A DNA stretch of 19,651 bases from CAXBID01 sp049791475 (GCA_049791475.1 JBAQZZ010000278.1:1-19651), one strand, 5' to 3'; counted from the first letter of the stretch, positions 6,463 through 14,699 are shown. Notes: generated by a model from the letters alone, not told the origin. Translations and numbers: made by a program.

Positions 6463-7557
6463 TTAATGACCTTCCTCATGGTCATGTTCTTCAACTGCCA
6501 TACCAAAATATAATGCTGAAAGCACTGTAAAAATATAAGCTTGTAAAACCGCAACAAGCAACTCTAAAATAGCTAATAAAAACGCTAAGAATAACGATAG
6601 CGGAGTACCTAACCAATTTTTTGCTAAAAACGCAATACCAATAATACTCATTAATACTACATGTCCCGCCGTAATATTTGCATACAAACGAATCATTAAC
6701 GCAAATGGTTTAATAAAAGTTCCTAATAATTCTATTGGTGCCAAAATTATTTTCATTGGCCATGGCACACCAGGCATCCAAAAAATATGTTTCCAATAAT
6801 TTTTATTTCCTGAAAACGTTGTGATCACATAGGTCATTAGTGCTAAAGACAACGTTACTGCTATGTTATTTGTTACATTCATACCAATTGGTACTAACCC
6901 AAACAAATTAACAATCCATACAAAGAAAAACACAGTTAATAAATAACTCATGTATTTTTTATAATGCTTTTCCCCAATGTTAGGTCTGGCTATATCATCG
7001 CGTACATAAAGCACAATAGGTTCTAATAAACGCCCCATCCCTTTTGGCATGCCATTATTTTTTTTATATGATTTTGCCATACGACTAAACATAAAAAACA
7101 TGATTGCAAATACCAAGAAAATTAAAGTAACATTCTTTGTTATTGAAAAGTCTAATGGTTTTTCATTTATGGCGTGGTTATGTTCATCTTCTAAAATCTC
7201 TCCATTTGGGCCGTCTACTTTATAAATTTTTGAATGATGTAATTTGTAGTAATCTCCACCAACCTCTGCAACTGTTTCCCCGTGATGAAATTTAGAAGAC
7301 GAAAATACTTTTAACCCATTATCCCAAAGTATTACTGGTAATGGAAAACCTACATGTACTTCTTCTCCAGAATCTTTTGTGTATGAAAACAATCCGAAGT
7401 CATAAGAATCCTTTAAATGGTGTTGAATGTATTCTTTTACCTTTGTCTTTAAATCGGTTTTTTGTTCACCGTTATCAGGTCCTTCTTGTCCAAAAGAAAC
7501 AAAGGCTGTAAAAAGAAATAAGAATGTTATTGGTTTTAAAGATATTTTTCTTCGCAT
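6463..7557 (-). CDS. atpB: Fo ATP synthase a subunit with signal peptide and long N-terminal periplasmic extension
   Basis: Subunit a forms the stator half-channels next to the c-ring. The essential arginine is Arg290 in MIRLYANITAGHVVL, with the conserved PIELLGTFIKPFAL just before and LELLVAVLQAYIFTVLSALYFG near the C-terminus. At 364 residues it is about 90 longer than the E. coli protein. Residues 1-23 look like a cleavable signal peptide ending FVSFGQ, then a soluble segment reaches to about 140, where the membrane domain begins; this extended form is common in Bacteroidota. The tail EEHDHEEGH is acidic and His-rich. A well-matched promoter precedes the gene and an ATG at 7557 starts it. 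Confidence 0.96.
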   Translation of the reverse strand: MRRKISLKPITFLFLFTAFVSFGQEGPDNGEQKTDLKTKVKEYIQHHLKDSYDFGLFSYTKDSGEEVHVGFPLPVILWDNGLKVFSSSKFHHGETVAEVGGDYYKLHHSKIYKVDGPNGEILEDEHNHAINEKPLDFSITKNVTLIFLVFAIMFFMFSRMAKSYKKNNGMPKGMGRLLEPIVLYVRDDIARPNIGEKHYKKYMSYLLTVFFFVWIVNLFGLVPIGMNVTNNIAVTLSLALMTYVITTFSGNKNYWKHIFWMPGVPWPMKIILAPIELLGTFIKPFALMIRLYANITAGHVVLMSIIGIAFLAKNWLGTPLSLFLAFLLAILELLVAVLQAYIFTVLSALYFGMAVEEHDHEEGH

Positions 7558-7591
7558 ATTCCTCTAACTAATAGTGGCTTAAAAATCGGTG

Positions 7592-7620
7592 CAAAGGTAT
7601 GTTTTTATCTCAAAATCCAA
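7592..7620 (-). promoter_or_regulatory. Bacteroidota-type promoter for the atpB-to-atpG operon
   Basis: On the minus strand TTG (7618-7620) is followed after 18 bases by TACCTTTG (7592-7599). This is a full match to the Bacteroidota consensus TTG, 17-23 bases, TAnnTTTG. Transcription would begin about 7585, leaving a leader of about 28 bases before the atpB ATG. It lies in the 104-base gap after the small membrane-protein gene, so the core subunits can be expressed apart from porW. Confidence 0.75.
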
Positions 7621-7661
7621 AACAATTTTATCTTTTATTTTAATATGCTTAATTAATGTTT

Positions 7662-8048
7662 TTAATCTAGTTTATTTAGCCATTTACTAAGACTTACAGA
7701 TTCTAAAATTAAGCCAATAACATAAGGTGCAAAAAAAGCAGCAAACTCTAATTTAGTTATCACCCCATCTAGCTTGTAAAAAGGATAAAAAACAATAAAA
7801 AAAACGGTGAATTTTAATAAACTTCCTGCTAAAAACAAAAACCCAAGTTGGCTTTTATATTTTTCTCTAAGTAAATAAAGCACTCCAAAAATACCAACAA
7901 CTAAAATAAGGTTTACTAAATAGGCTGGTACTATTCTGTTTTCAAATAAAGGCAAATCTAATGTGCTTAATATTGCTAAATGAATACCAAAAGCGATAAT
8001 TAAAATTACAACTGCCTTTATTATGAAGCTAAAAAAAGGGTTACTCAT
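7662..8048 (-). CDS. Small four-helix membrane protein in the AtpI position (DUF6168-like)
   Basis: This 128-residue protein has four predicted membrane helices (about 5-27, 39-59, 67-87, 101-121) and short loops. I associate it with the flavobacterial family DUF6168 from its size and position; no catalytic motif is visible. In many bacteria a small hydrophobic protein, AtpI, is encoded just upstream of atpB and helps assemble the c-ring. This gene is in the same place and directly follows an AtpZ-like gene, so a similar role is plausible but unproven. Its ATG overlaps the upstream stop codon as TAATG, so the two are translationally coupled. Confidence 0.7.
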   Translation of the reverse strand: MSNPFFSFIIKAVVILIIAFGIHLAILSTLDLPLFENRIVPAYLVNLILVVGIFGVLYLLREKYKSQLGFLFLAGSLLKFTVFFIVFYPFYKLDGVITKLEFAAFFAPYVIGLILESVSLSKWLNKLD

Positions 8049-8290
8049 TAATATTTAATTCTATTAACTTGTTTAAGAACAGCGTACAAAGATATGGCTA
8101 CACCAAGAAGCGTCAATATAATAACATAAAGTTTTTCCCCTTCGTTATAATTCGTGTCCAACCATCTGCCTAAAAGCACAAACAGGTATATAGTTACACC
8201 CATTTGAAGACCAATCCCCATAAGGATTGCAGCGTTTTTAAGCTGTTTTCCCGGTTTCTGGTTTTCTTTGTTCTTGAGGTTGTTGTCCAC
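8048..8290 (-). CDS. atpZ: AtpZ/AtpI-family ATP synthase accessory membrane protein
   Basis: The 80-residue protein has two membrane helices (about 20-41 and 53-73) joined by the loop GRWLDTNYNEGEKLY. This matches the AtpZ/AtpI accessory family encoded at the head of F-type ATP synthase operons; proposed roles are c-ring assembly or divalent cation supply, neither tested here. The start is GTG at 8290, overlapping the bactofilin tail by 53 bases in another frame. A TGA lies three codons upstream. A Met at residue 24 (start 8221) would remove the overlap but also cut off KQLKNAAIL, which aligns with the family, so the GTG is preferred. Confidence 0.75.
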   Translation of the reverse strand: MDNNLKNKENQKPGKQLKNAAILMGIGLQMGVTIYLFVLLGRWLDTNYNEGEKLYVIILTLLGVAISLYAVLKQVNRIKY

Positions 8291-8669
8291 TTTTATTCAT
8301 TTCTTTAACTGTGCCTTTCATGACGCAAGTTACATTAAAAGTCGCACCGGGTTCTATAGCTAATTTACCAACAACCACATCGCCTTCAATGTGCGCTGAA
8401 GCTTTTAAAGTAAGTGTGCCCGATAGCGCCAATTTTCCTGAAAATTTTCCATCAAAATAAGCATCGGTACCTTGTAAAGTGCCTTTAATGTAACCATCTT
8501 TTCCAACAACTACTTTTCCTGATGTTTTAATATTTCCTTCAATTGTACCATCAATTCTAAAATCGCCTTCACTATTAAAATCACCAACCATTTTAGTGCC
8601 TTGTGATATGATGTTTTGACTAGATGTTGCTTCTCCCATGTGTTTGTCTTTTTTGTTATCAGAGAACAT
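8238..8669 (-). CDS. Bactofilin (polymer-forming cytoskeletal protein)
   Basis: Bactofilins polymerise without nucleotide into filaments that scaffold envelope processes. The 143-residue protein has a central beta-helix (about 20-120) of short repeats of the form GxIxGxIxxxGxVxVGxxGxIKG, for example GDFRIDGTIEGNIKTSGKVV, flanked by a charged N-terminus and a Gln/Pro/Lys-rich disordered C-terminus. This is the standard layout of PF04519. It starts 14 bases after the porW stop codon and its final 53 bases overlap atpZ. Residues of the tail from about Lys126 are therefore encoded by dual-frame DNA. Confidence 0.9.
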   Translation of the reverse strand: MFSDNKKDKHMGEATSSQNIISQGTKMVGDFNSEGDFRIDGTIEGNIKTSGKVVVGKDGYIKGTLQGTDAYFDGKFSGKLALSGTLTLKASAHIEGDVVVGKLAIEPGATFNVTCVMKGTVKEMNKSGQQPQEQRKPETGKTA

Positions 8670-8683
8670 AATTCTGCTAAGTT

Positions 8684-11242
8684 TTAATTGTTATTAATAT
8701 TTAAGTAAGAATCCAAATTTTTATGAATTTGAATAATTTGATAGTTTGCAGAAGATACTGCAAAATACGGGGCTTTTATTTTTTTCTTGTTTTCTTTCGT
8801 TAATAATTGATCGAATGTTTTAGCTACTTGCGGGTTTTTAAAACCATGAACAACTACAAATTTTGTTTCAGGGTTGTATCCATCAACAGATGATTTTAAA
8901 TTGTAATATCTAATACTTTCCAGAACTTCGTCTAACGTTTTTTGAAAAGCTAAAGCTTTTTCAGGTTCCGAATTTTTAAATTGAAAAATAACCTTATGAT
9001 TGCTAATAATGCTGTCATTTTCTTCAATAAAATCTGAGCTGGCAATTTTTGGCAATAAACTGCTTTGAATATTTTGCGCTTGCTTGCCTTCATCTGTATT
9101 AGCATAGGTTACTGCCAATGCTCCAATAGCTTCTTTGTATGCTTCATATCCATATAATCTACCCGTAGCTGTGGCTTTTAAAAGCTCAAATTTAGGAACA
9201 ATAGGTTCGCCATCAAACCTTTTTATATACTCTTCACTTTTAGAAATTACATTTAAATACTCTTGGTTTTCATGCTGAGTGTATAGCGCTTCGTATAAAC
9301 TTTCAGGGCTATTTTCATCCTTATCTGAAATGAGTTCAGGGTTTTCTAAAATACTTGCATATCGAGATTCTGGATACGTTTTTATAATTTCAGCTTTAGT
9401 AATAGATGCTTCATCATTTTCTCCTAAAAGTTCATAAATTTTATAGAGATTATATTTTGATGGTAATACTAATCGGTCTTCAGGATCACTTTTAAGTAAG
9501 TTTTGAAGTTTGTCTTTAGCCAATTCGTATTCTTTGAATTTTTCTTTATAAATCAAACCTAATTGATAATACGCGTAGTTCCTTTCTTTTGAAATACTAT
9601 CAATAACTTTTTCGTCGGAAGGAATTTTAGAGATGTAAAACTGAGGATCAAACTTTTCTTCATCTGAAGCTGAAGCTATAATATCATTATTTGCAATTAT
9701 AGTGTTTGCACCGCCAGATTTAGCTTTACTAGACCATCTCCAATTATCTTCTAATGGTCTATCGCCCCATATTTTAACAAACTCGTTTTTACCATAAGCG
9801 ACAGTAATTGGGTTGTAAAAATAAAAAGCCGTTGCTTGATTTTGTGCTTCAACTTTGGATGTTTGATTTCCAATAGTATTCACAGTTGCTAAACCAGTAT
9901 TTCTAGCTAATGCTTCCGTTTTTTTCTTTTCTGCTTCTGCTTTTTCTTTTAGTTTTTCAACTAAATTCTCAAAGTATGCAAGCCTTTCTGCTTCTGGTAA
10001 GTTTACTAAATTTAGTACGCTATCGTTTACTTGTGCAATGGCTTCGTAATAAATAACATCTTCTAAATTATCGCGTTTACGCTTTATAATACGGTAAGGT
10101 TTCGAGTTTAAAACCAAACTAGTCATGGTGCTATCGTAATATTCGCCTGCGGTTCTATAAATAGATTTATCGAAATTCATATCGCCCAGAATTTCGTAGT
10201 TTTTAGCTTTTAATATCTTGTCTGAGGAATCCGTTCGTAACGATTTATTATAATAAGTAACCGCCGTAGAATCAGATTGATTCATTCTATTGTATTCACC
10301 TATTTGGTGATAAATTTTATCTAAAAATGGACGGTTTTCTCTGTTTTCTTCAAGTTCTGCAAGTAACTCTGTAACTTCTAGCTTGCTTCCGTTTTCGAAA
10401 TCGAAATTTTTAATTTTCTCCAAATAAGCAGAAATCATATAGATTCTTGGAGTTTTTCTGTTCAATTCAATCACTCTATCAAAAACAATATTGGCACTGT
10501 CTTTATAACCTAATTGATTGTATAATTGCCCTTGAATAAAACGGTATCTTCCGCGTTCGTCGTTGTTTTTTGTGGCTTGTGCTGCTATTTCTAATTGCGC
10601 AATGGCCGTATCTACAACTTTAATATTTAAATACGCTTGTGCCAACATAGACGTGGCGTCTGCCAAATCTTGACCTTCCAAATCTTCTTGCCTTAAAAGA
10701 CGTTTTAGATTTTTTATGGCTAACTCATCATTATCTAATCGGATATTTGTTTTTTCACGCCAAATTTTAGCTTGATTTATCTTATCGCTGGCAGGATATT
10801 TATAGAGAATGTAATTAAAAGCTTCTAAAGCAGGAATAAAACGTTGATCGAAATATCTTGATTTACCCAGAAGCAAATAGGCTTCATCCATTTGTGGGTT
10901 TCGCTCTTTTCCCGCTATAGTAATACTATGCTTTTGTATTGCTTTTGCTGCTTTTTCTTCAGCTCTGTTAAAGTTTTCATTTTTAGATTGCCCAGGAAGT
11001 ACAATGTCTTCAGAAATTTGCATACGCTCTATGGGTAGAATATCCCAATAGTCATCAAAATAACTGGAATTAAGGCTGCTTTTTCCCTGTTCTAAAGCAT
11101 TATAACCGTTGTAAAGTGCATTAAATTCTGCAGTAACTGCATGATAATTTCGGTTAATAAATTTATCCTTTTTTCTAGAACAACTTATTACCAAAAAAGT
11201 AGAGCACGTAATAAGTAGTATGGTTTTAAAAGGCGTTTTCAA
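8684..11242 (-). CDS. porW: PorW/SprE-like tetratricopeptide lipoprotein of type IX secretion and gliding
   Basis: The 852-residue protein begins with a lipoprotein signal (LVISC, lipid-modified Cys21), followed by SRKKDKFINRNYHAVTAEFNALYNG, which I recognise as the SprE/PorW start. Helical TPR-like repeats follow, e.g. AYLLLGKSRYFDQRFIPALEAFNYILYKYP (121-150), with more at about 190-400 and 550-720. A charged Glu/Lys/Ala-rich segment lies near 425-450. In Flavobacterium and Porphyromonas this lipoprotein is needed for secretion by the type IX system, and gliding species also need it for motility. The start is TTG at 11242, since no ATG gives the signal peptide. It heads the cluster leading to bactofilin, atpZ and the ATP synthase. 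Confidence 0.85.
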   Translation of the reverse strand: MKTPFKTILLITCSTFLVISCSRKKDKFINRNYHAVTAEFNALYNGYNALEQGKSSLNSSYFDDYWDILPIERMQISEDIVLPGQSKNENFNRAEEKAAKAIQKHSITIAGKERNPQMDEAYLLLGKSRYFDQRFIPALEAFNYILYKYPASDKINQAKIWREKTNIRLDNDELAIKNLKRLLRQEDLEGQDLADATSMLAQAYLNIKVVDTAIAQLEIAAQATKNNDERGRYRFIQGQLYNQLGYKDSANIVFDRVIELNRKTPRIYMISAYLEKIKNFDFENGSKLEVTELLAELEENRENRPFLDKIYHQIGEYNRMNQSDSTAVTYYNKSLRTDSSDKILKAKNYEILGDMNFDKSIYRTAGEYYDSTMTSLVLNSKPYRIIKRKRDNLEDVIYYEAIAQVNDSVLNLVNLPEAERLAYFENLVEKLKEKAEAEKKKTEALARNTGLATVNTIGNQTSKVEAQNQATAFYFYNPITVAYGKNEFVKIWGDRPLEDNWRWSSKAKSGGANTIIANNDIIASASDEEKFDPQFYISKIPSDEKVIDSISKERNYAYYQLGLIYKEKFKEYELAKDKLQNLLKSDPEDRLVLPSKYNLYKIYELLGENDEASITKAEIIKTYPESRYASILENPELISDKDENSPESLYEALYTQHENQEYLNVISKSEEYIKRFDGEPIVPKFELLKATATGRLYGYEAYKEAIGALAVTYANTDEGKQAQNIQSSLLPKIASSDFIEENDSIISNHKVIFQFKNSEPEKALAFQKTLDEVLESIRYYNLKSSVDGYNPETKFVVVHGFKNPQVAKTFDQLLTKENKKKIKAPYFAVSSANYQIIQIHKNLDSYLNINNN

Positions 11243-11348
11243 TGCTGGTTTTATTAGTCTAGATAATAACTTTAAATTGGGCTTATTATTATATAGAATC
11301 GTAAAAATACATATCTTTTTGGATTTTAATAGTTATTTTACTTAGATT

Positions 11349-11366
11349 CTCGGAGGATTCGCCGAG
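11349..11366. other. Short hairpin in the gap between the response regulator and porW
   Basis: CTCGG and CCGAG pair around an eight-base loop. T residues follow on the plus strand only, so it is a weak terminator candidate for the minus-strand regulator operon. The surrounding 213-base gap (11243-11455) shows no open gene and no recognised RNA. It must contain the porW operon promoter, but only a partial -7 match (TATTTTTA in the minus sense near 11304-11311) is visible. Confidence 0.35.
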
Positions 11367-11429
11367 TTTTACTATGGTTTTTTATGGTGAATGCTAACCA
11401 GCAAAAATTTACTGCATTTGCAAACAGCC

Positions 11430-11464
11430 ATCCGATTGGGTTAATAAGGTGATAATTATCGGAT
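11430..11464 (-). terminator. Hairpin spanning the response-regulator stop codon
   Basis: ATCCGAT (11430-11436) and ATCGGAT (11458-11464) are perfect inverted repeats separated by 21 bases, and they overlap the last codons and stop of the regulator gene. No clear U-tract follows on the minus strand, so a role in ending transcription or protecting the mRNA end is only a guess. Confidence 0.3.
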
Positions 11465-12196
11465 AAACTCTTTAAATTCTTTTACACGTTCTCTACTTAC
11501 AATAATTTCTGAATCTGTGTATGAATTTAAAACTAATTTTAATCTAGAGTTTGTATAAGAAATTATGTCTTTTATCGCGCTTATGTTTATTATAAAAGTT
11601 CTGTTAACCCTAAAAAATTGTTCTGGATTTAAATCGGATTCCAAACTCGTTAAAGAATAATTTAAAATATAACTTGACGATTTAGTTTGCAAATATGTGG
11701 CATTCTCAAAACTGTAAAAGCAATAAATATCTTTTGTGTCTATTATCTTTATTTTATTGCCAAATTTCACGGTAAAAGATGCTTTGTAGTTTTCAATTTT
11801 ATAATTATTTATTAACTTTTTAAACCCTTCTAAATCTGTATCTTTTTGATGTGTTTTTTTAGCCTTTTTTATGGCTTCAGCAAGTTTTTCTTTATCAATA
11901 GGTTTTAATAAATATGAAATACTATTATAATCAAATGCTTTAATGCTATAATTACTAAATGCGGTTGTAAAAATTATTTTTGACGTTATTTTTATTTGGT
12001 TAAAAATCTCAAAACACAATCCGTCAGAAAGTTGTATGTCTAAAAAAATAAGGTCTGGTTGTTTGTTTTTTTGAAACCAAGTTATTGTTGATTTTACAGA
12101 TTTTAAAGTATCTATAATTTCAATATCAAAATCCATTAAAAAGCGCTCCAGTCTTCTTGCTGATGGTAATTCATCTTCAATAATTAGTGCTTTCAT
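11456..12196 (-). CDS. LytTR-family response regulator
   Basis: The 246-residue protein has a receiver domain (1-120) and a C-terminal LytTR DNA-binding domain (about 145-246). Receiver landmarks are the acidic pocket IEDE (6-9), the phosphoacceptor Asp53 in LIFLDIQLSDG, the Thr pair in IIFTTAF (77-78) and Lys98 in LLKPID. The LytTR part includes the segment FFRVNRTFIINISAI, typical of the AgrA/LytR DNA-binding fold. LytTR regulators bind short direct repeats upstream of their targets. The ATG shares a base with the stop codon of the kinase gene (TAATG), so the two are made together as a signalling pair. Confidence 0.95.
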   Translation of the reverse strand: MKALIIEDELPSARRLERFLMDFDIEIIDTLKSVKSTITWFQKNKQPDLIFLDIQLSDGLCFEIFNQIKITSKIIFTTAFSNYSIKAFDYNSISYLLKPIDKEKLAEAIKKAKKTHQKDTDLEGFKKLINNYKIENYKASFTVKFGNKIKIIDTKDIYCFYSFENATYLQTKSSSYILNYSLTSLESDLNPEQFFRVNRTFIINISAIKDIISYTNSRLKLVLNSYTDSEIIVSRERVKEFKEFIR

Positions 12197-13545
12197 TAGG
12201 AAACTTCTAAAATGGGTAACTCTATTATAAAACTTTTATCTGTATCTTGAATAATAACTTTTTTATCAGTAAAGAAAGCTACTCTTTTTTGAATATTTTT
12301 AATTCCTTTTTTTGAATTTGAAACCATATTTAATTTTGGGTTTTTATTATTTTCAATAATTAAATAGCTTTCTTTTGATGTTATTTTTATAAAAACACCA
12401 TGTGCTTCATTAATCTCATTATGCTTAACAACGTTTTCTAAAACTTGCTGTAAAATAGTTGAAACTACATATTTATCTTTTACTTCTTCTTCAATAAAAA
12501 TTGAAAAATTTAATCCAACTTCAAATCTATTTTTTAATAATTCCAGATAACTTTCAGCAAACTTAACTTCATCTTTTACCAAAACGACATCTTGTTTTTC
12601 TTGCTCTAAAAAATACCTATAAATATGCGATAAATCTTCAGAATATTTAACAGCCTTACTCGGGTTTTCTTCTATTAAACTTGTTAAAACATTTAGGTTG
12701 TTGAACAAAAAATGCGGACTTAATTGATTTTTTAATTGCTGATAATTAAGTTGAGATTCTAAAGATTGTTGTTTAAGCATTGCTTTTGCTTCATCCATTA
12801 TTTCTTTATAAAATATAAAATGGACTCCTAAAACTATGGTATAATAATAGGGTAGCCTTAATAAAGTATAGGTTAAAACGTTTTCGATAAATATTTCATA
12901 CTCTACATTAAATAAATCTAATGAAAAGGATAAAATTATAACAAATATTGATGCGTAAAAAGCTATTAAATACCATTTCCTTTTATTGTAATTTACATAT
13001 ACAAATCTTAGCAGGGCAAATGCACAAATAAAAAGAATAATTCCATTTATGTAGATGGTATCTTTAATAAATTGTAATGCCTCAAAATAATCGCCATCGA
13101 AAATTAAGGCAAAAACGAATCCATAAAAAATAGAGAAAAGAATAAAAAATAGTATCGATTTTATGACTAGCTTTTTAATTGGGAAGTCAATAAAACCATG
13201 TTTACCCTTATCAATAGTATTTAAAAAATAAGTCATTAAAGATATTGCAGAACAAATTACAGTAATACCCAAAGAGATATGTTTAAAAGAACTCAGAAAG
13301 ACCTTCATTAACAAGAAAGTCCCTGTGAATGATAATAAAACTATTAAAATAATTCCTTTGTAATTCTTTTCTTTAATGGAAAAACCAATAAGAAAGGAAT
13401 AAAAAAAGATGATGAATAAATAAAAGAAGTTCGCTCTAACTTCCTCAAAGATATAATCTCTAAATAGTGAAATTAAAAGTAAGAAAACTGTAAAAACCAT
13501 CCCAAATATGGCTGATTTGAATAAAACTAAGTATGGTTTTCTCAA
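12196..13545 (-). CDS. Multi-pass sensor histidine kinase (LytS/YehU-type, PF06580)
   Basis: The first 250 of 449 residues contain about eight membrane helices and no obvious extracytoplasmic sensor domain. The cytoplasmic part has the phosphoacceptor His278 in NQLSPHFLFNNLN, then an ATPase domain with the N-box LQQVLENVVKHNE (365-377) and the glycine motif KKGIKNIQKR (412-421), as in kinases paired with LytTR regulators. The start is TTG at 13545: in-frame codons upstream are ATT and ATA before a stop, and the first ATG (13500) would cut into the first helix. It lies 51 bases after the redox lipoprotein gene and overlaps the regulator. The signal it senses is unknown. Confidence 0.9.
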   Translation of the reverse strand: MRKPYLVLFKSAIFGMVFTVFLLLISLFRDYIFEEVRANFFYLFIIFFYSFLIGFSIKEKNYKGIILIVLLSFTGTFLLMKVFLSSFKHISLGITVICSAISLMTYFLNTIDKGKHGFIDFPIKKLVIKSILFFILFSIFYGFVFALIFDGDYFEALQFIKDTIYINGIILFICAFALLRFVYVNYNKRKWYLIAFYASIFVIILSFSLDLFNVEYEIFIENVLTYTLLRLPYYYTIVLGVHFIFYKEIMDEAKAMLKQQSLESQLNYQQLKNQLSPHFLFNNLNVLTSLIEENPSKAVKYSEDLSHIYRYFLEQEKQDVVLVKDEVKFAESYLELLKNRFEVGLNFSIFIEEEVKDKYVVSTILQQVLENVVKHNEINEAHGVFIKITSKESYLIIENNKNPKLNMVSNSKKGIKNIQKRVAFFTDKKVIIQDTDKSFIIELPILEVS

Positions 13546-13596
13546 AATTATATTTTAGAAATTTTAAATAATATAGTTTGGCGAATTTAAAAGCAA

Positions 13597-14616
13597 TTAA
13601 TTGCTCTCAGTGTTCACTTCTGACATTATTTCAGTAAGTTTTTCATTCAGTTTTTCTCCACGTAAATTTCTTGCTATAATTATACCATTTCTATCAATCA
13701 AAAAGTTGTCAGGAATGGCGTTAATTCCATAAATTAATGAAGCAGAATTATCGCGTCCTTTTAAATCGCTAACTTGATTCCAAGGTAATTTATCTTTCTC
13801 AATGGCCTTTAACCAACTTGATTTTTTTGTGTCTTGAGACACTGCAAAAATCTCAAAGCCTTTTTCATTATATTTTTGAAAGGTTTTTACCAAATTAGGA
13901 TTTTCTTGCCTACAAGGCCAACAATTAGAAGACCAAAACTCTAATAGAACAATTTTATCATTAAAATCAGAAAGTTTTTCTGTTTCCCCAATAGTATTTT
14001 TCATTTCAAAATCAACATATTTATCTCCAATTTTTGGGTCTTTATTCAATTTAATATATTTTGAAATACTTTTTCCATATTCTGAACTTTTATTTTCTAT
14101 TGAAAATTTATCGAAAAGTTCTTTTGTTTTTTCTTTTCCCCAAGTTGAAGAATATACAGATAGAATATTAGCACTAACAATGCTTTTTGGGTTGTTTTTC
14201 ACAAATTCCATTTCCTTTTTTATCCTTTCATCTCTAGGAAGTGTATCCGTTTCTCTGCTCAAAGATTGGCTTAAATTTTCAGATATAGAGCCTGTTACAT
14301 TTGCATACCTAAAGTCTGTTTCCGTTCCATCAAATTCCATTCGATTATTTTCAAGCCATAAAAATCTATAATGAGAAAAGTCTTTTGTTCGTAAAACGAC
14401 TTGCAAAGGTGTTTTAGACAATTTAGTTTGAAAATGAAAAGAATTATTTTCAACTTTTACGGAATCAATTATTCTTTCTTCTGAAATATTATCAAAATAA
14501 AGAAAAGTCCCGTTTTCAATTGCATTTGTAGTTCCAATTAACGAAAATTCTTGTTTAGGTTTTTCACTGCAGGAAACGATAAATAATATTACCATTCCGA
14601 AAATAAATTTTATCAT
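13597..14616 (-). CDS. TlpA/ResA-like thiol-disulfide lipoprotein with N-terminal DUF4369-like domain
   Basis: The 339-residue protein starts with a lipoprotein signal (IVSC, Cys16). Residues 22-110 resemble the DUF4369 beta domain (FSLIGTTNAIENGTFLYFDN), and 195-335 form a thioredoxin fold. The redox motif is WSSNCWPCRQENP, with Cys232 and Cys235, and the expected cis-proline is Pro302 in NAIPDNFLID. Such proteins reduce or isomerise disulfides outside the inner membrane, often in cytochrome c maturation or oxidative stress, but no partner is encoded nearby. The stop codon lies in a 14-bp palindrome (13592-13605). The kinase-regulator pair follows within 51 bases, suggesting co-transcription. 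Confidence 0.92.
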   Translation of the reverse strand: MIKFIFGMVILFIVSCSEKPKQEFSLIGTTNAIENGTFLYFDNISEERIIDSVKVENNSFHFQTKLSKTPLQVVLRTKDFSHYRFLWLENNRMEFDGTETDFRYANVTGSISENLSQSLSRETDTLPRDERIKKEMEFVKNNPKSIVSANILSVYSSTWGKEKTKELFDKFSIENKSSEYGKSISKYIKLNKDPKIGDKYVDFEMKNTIGETEKLSDFNDKIVLLEFWSSNCWPCRQENPNLVKTFQKYNEKGFEIFAVSQDTKKSSWLKAIEKDKLPWNQVSDLKGRDNSASLIYGINAIPDNFLIDRNGIIIARNLRGEKLNEKLTEIMSEVNTESN

Positions 14617-14699
14617 AATTTCTAATTTTCATCAAAAATGAAACTTATCACAATGAATAAAAAAAGAAATATAGTGAACTGTAGCTTTATTTAAGTGAG

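Noticed and set aside
11243..11455. Possible small RNA or relic gene in the 213-base gap
   Set aside because: Only short hairpins (near 11349, 11393 and 11430) are visible; there is no convincing promoter-terminator pair and no coding frame.
14180..14371. Plus-strand open frame inside the TlpA-like gene
   Set aside because: Short, antisense to a gene with clear redox motifs; composition is that of a reverse-strand artefact.
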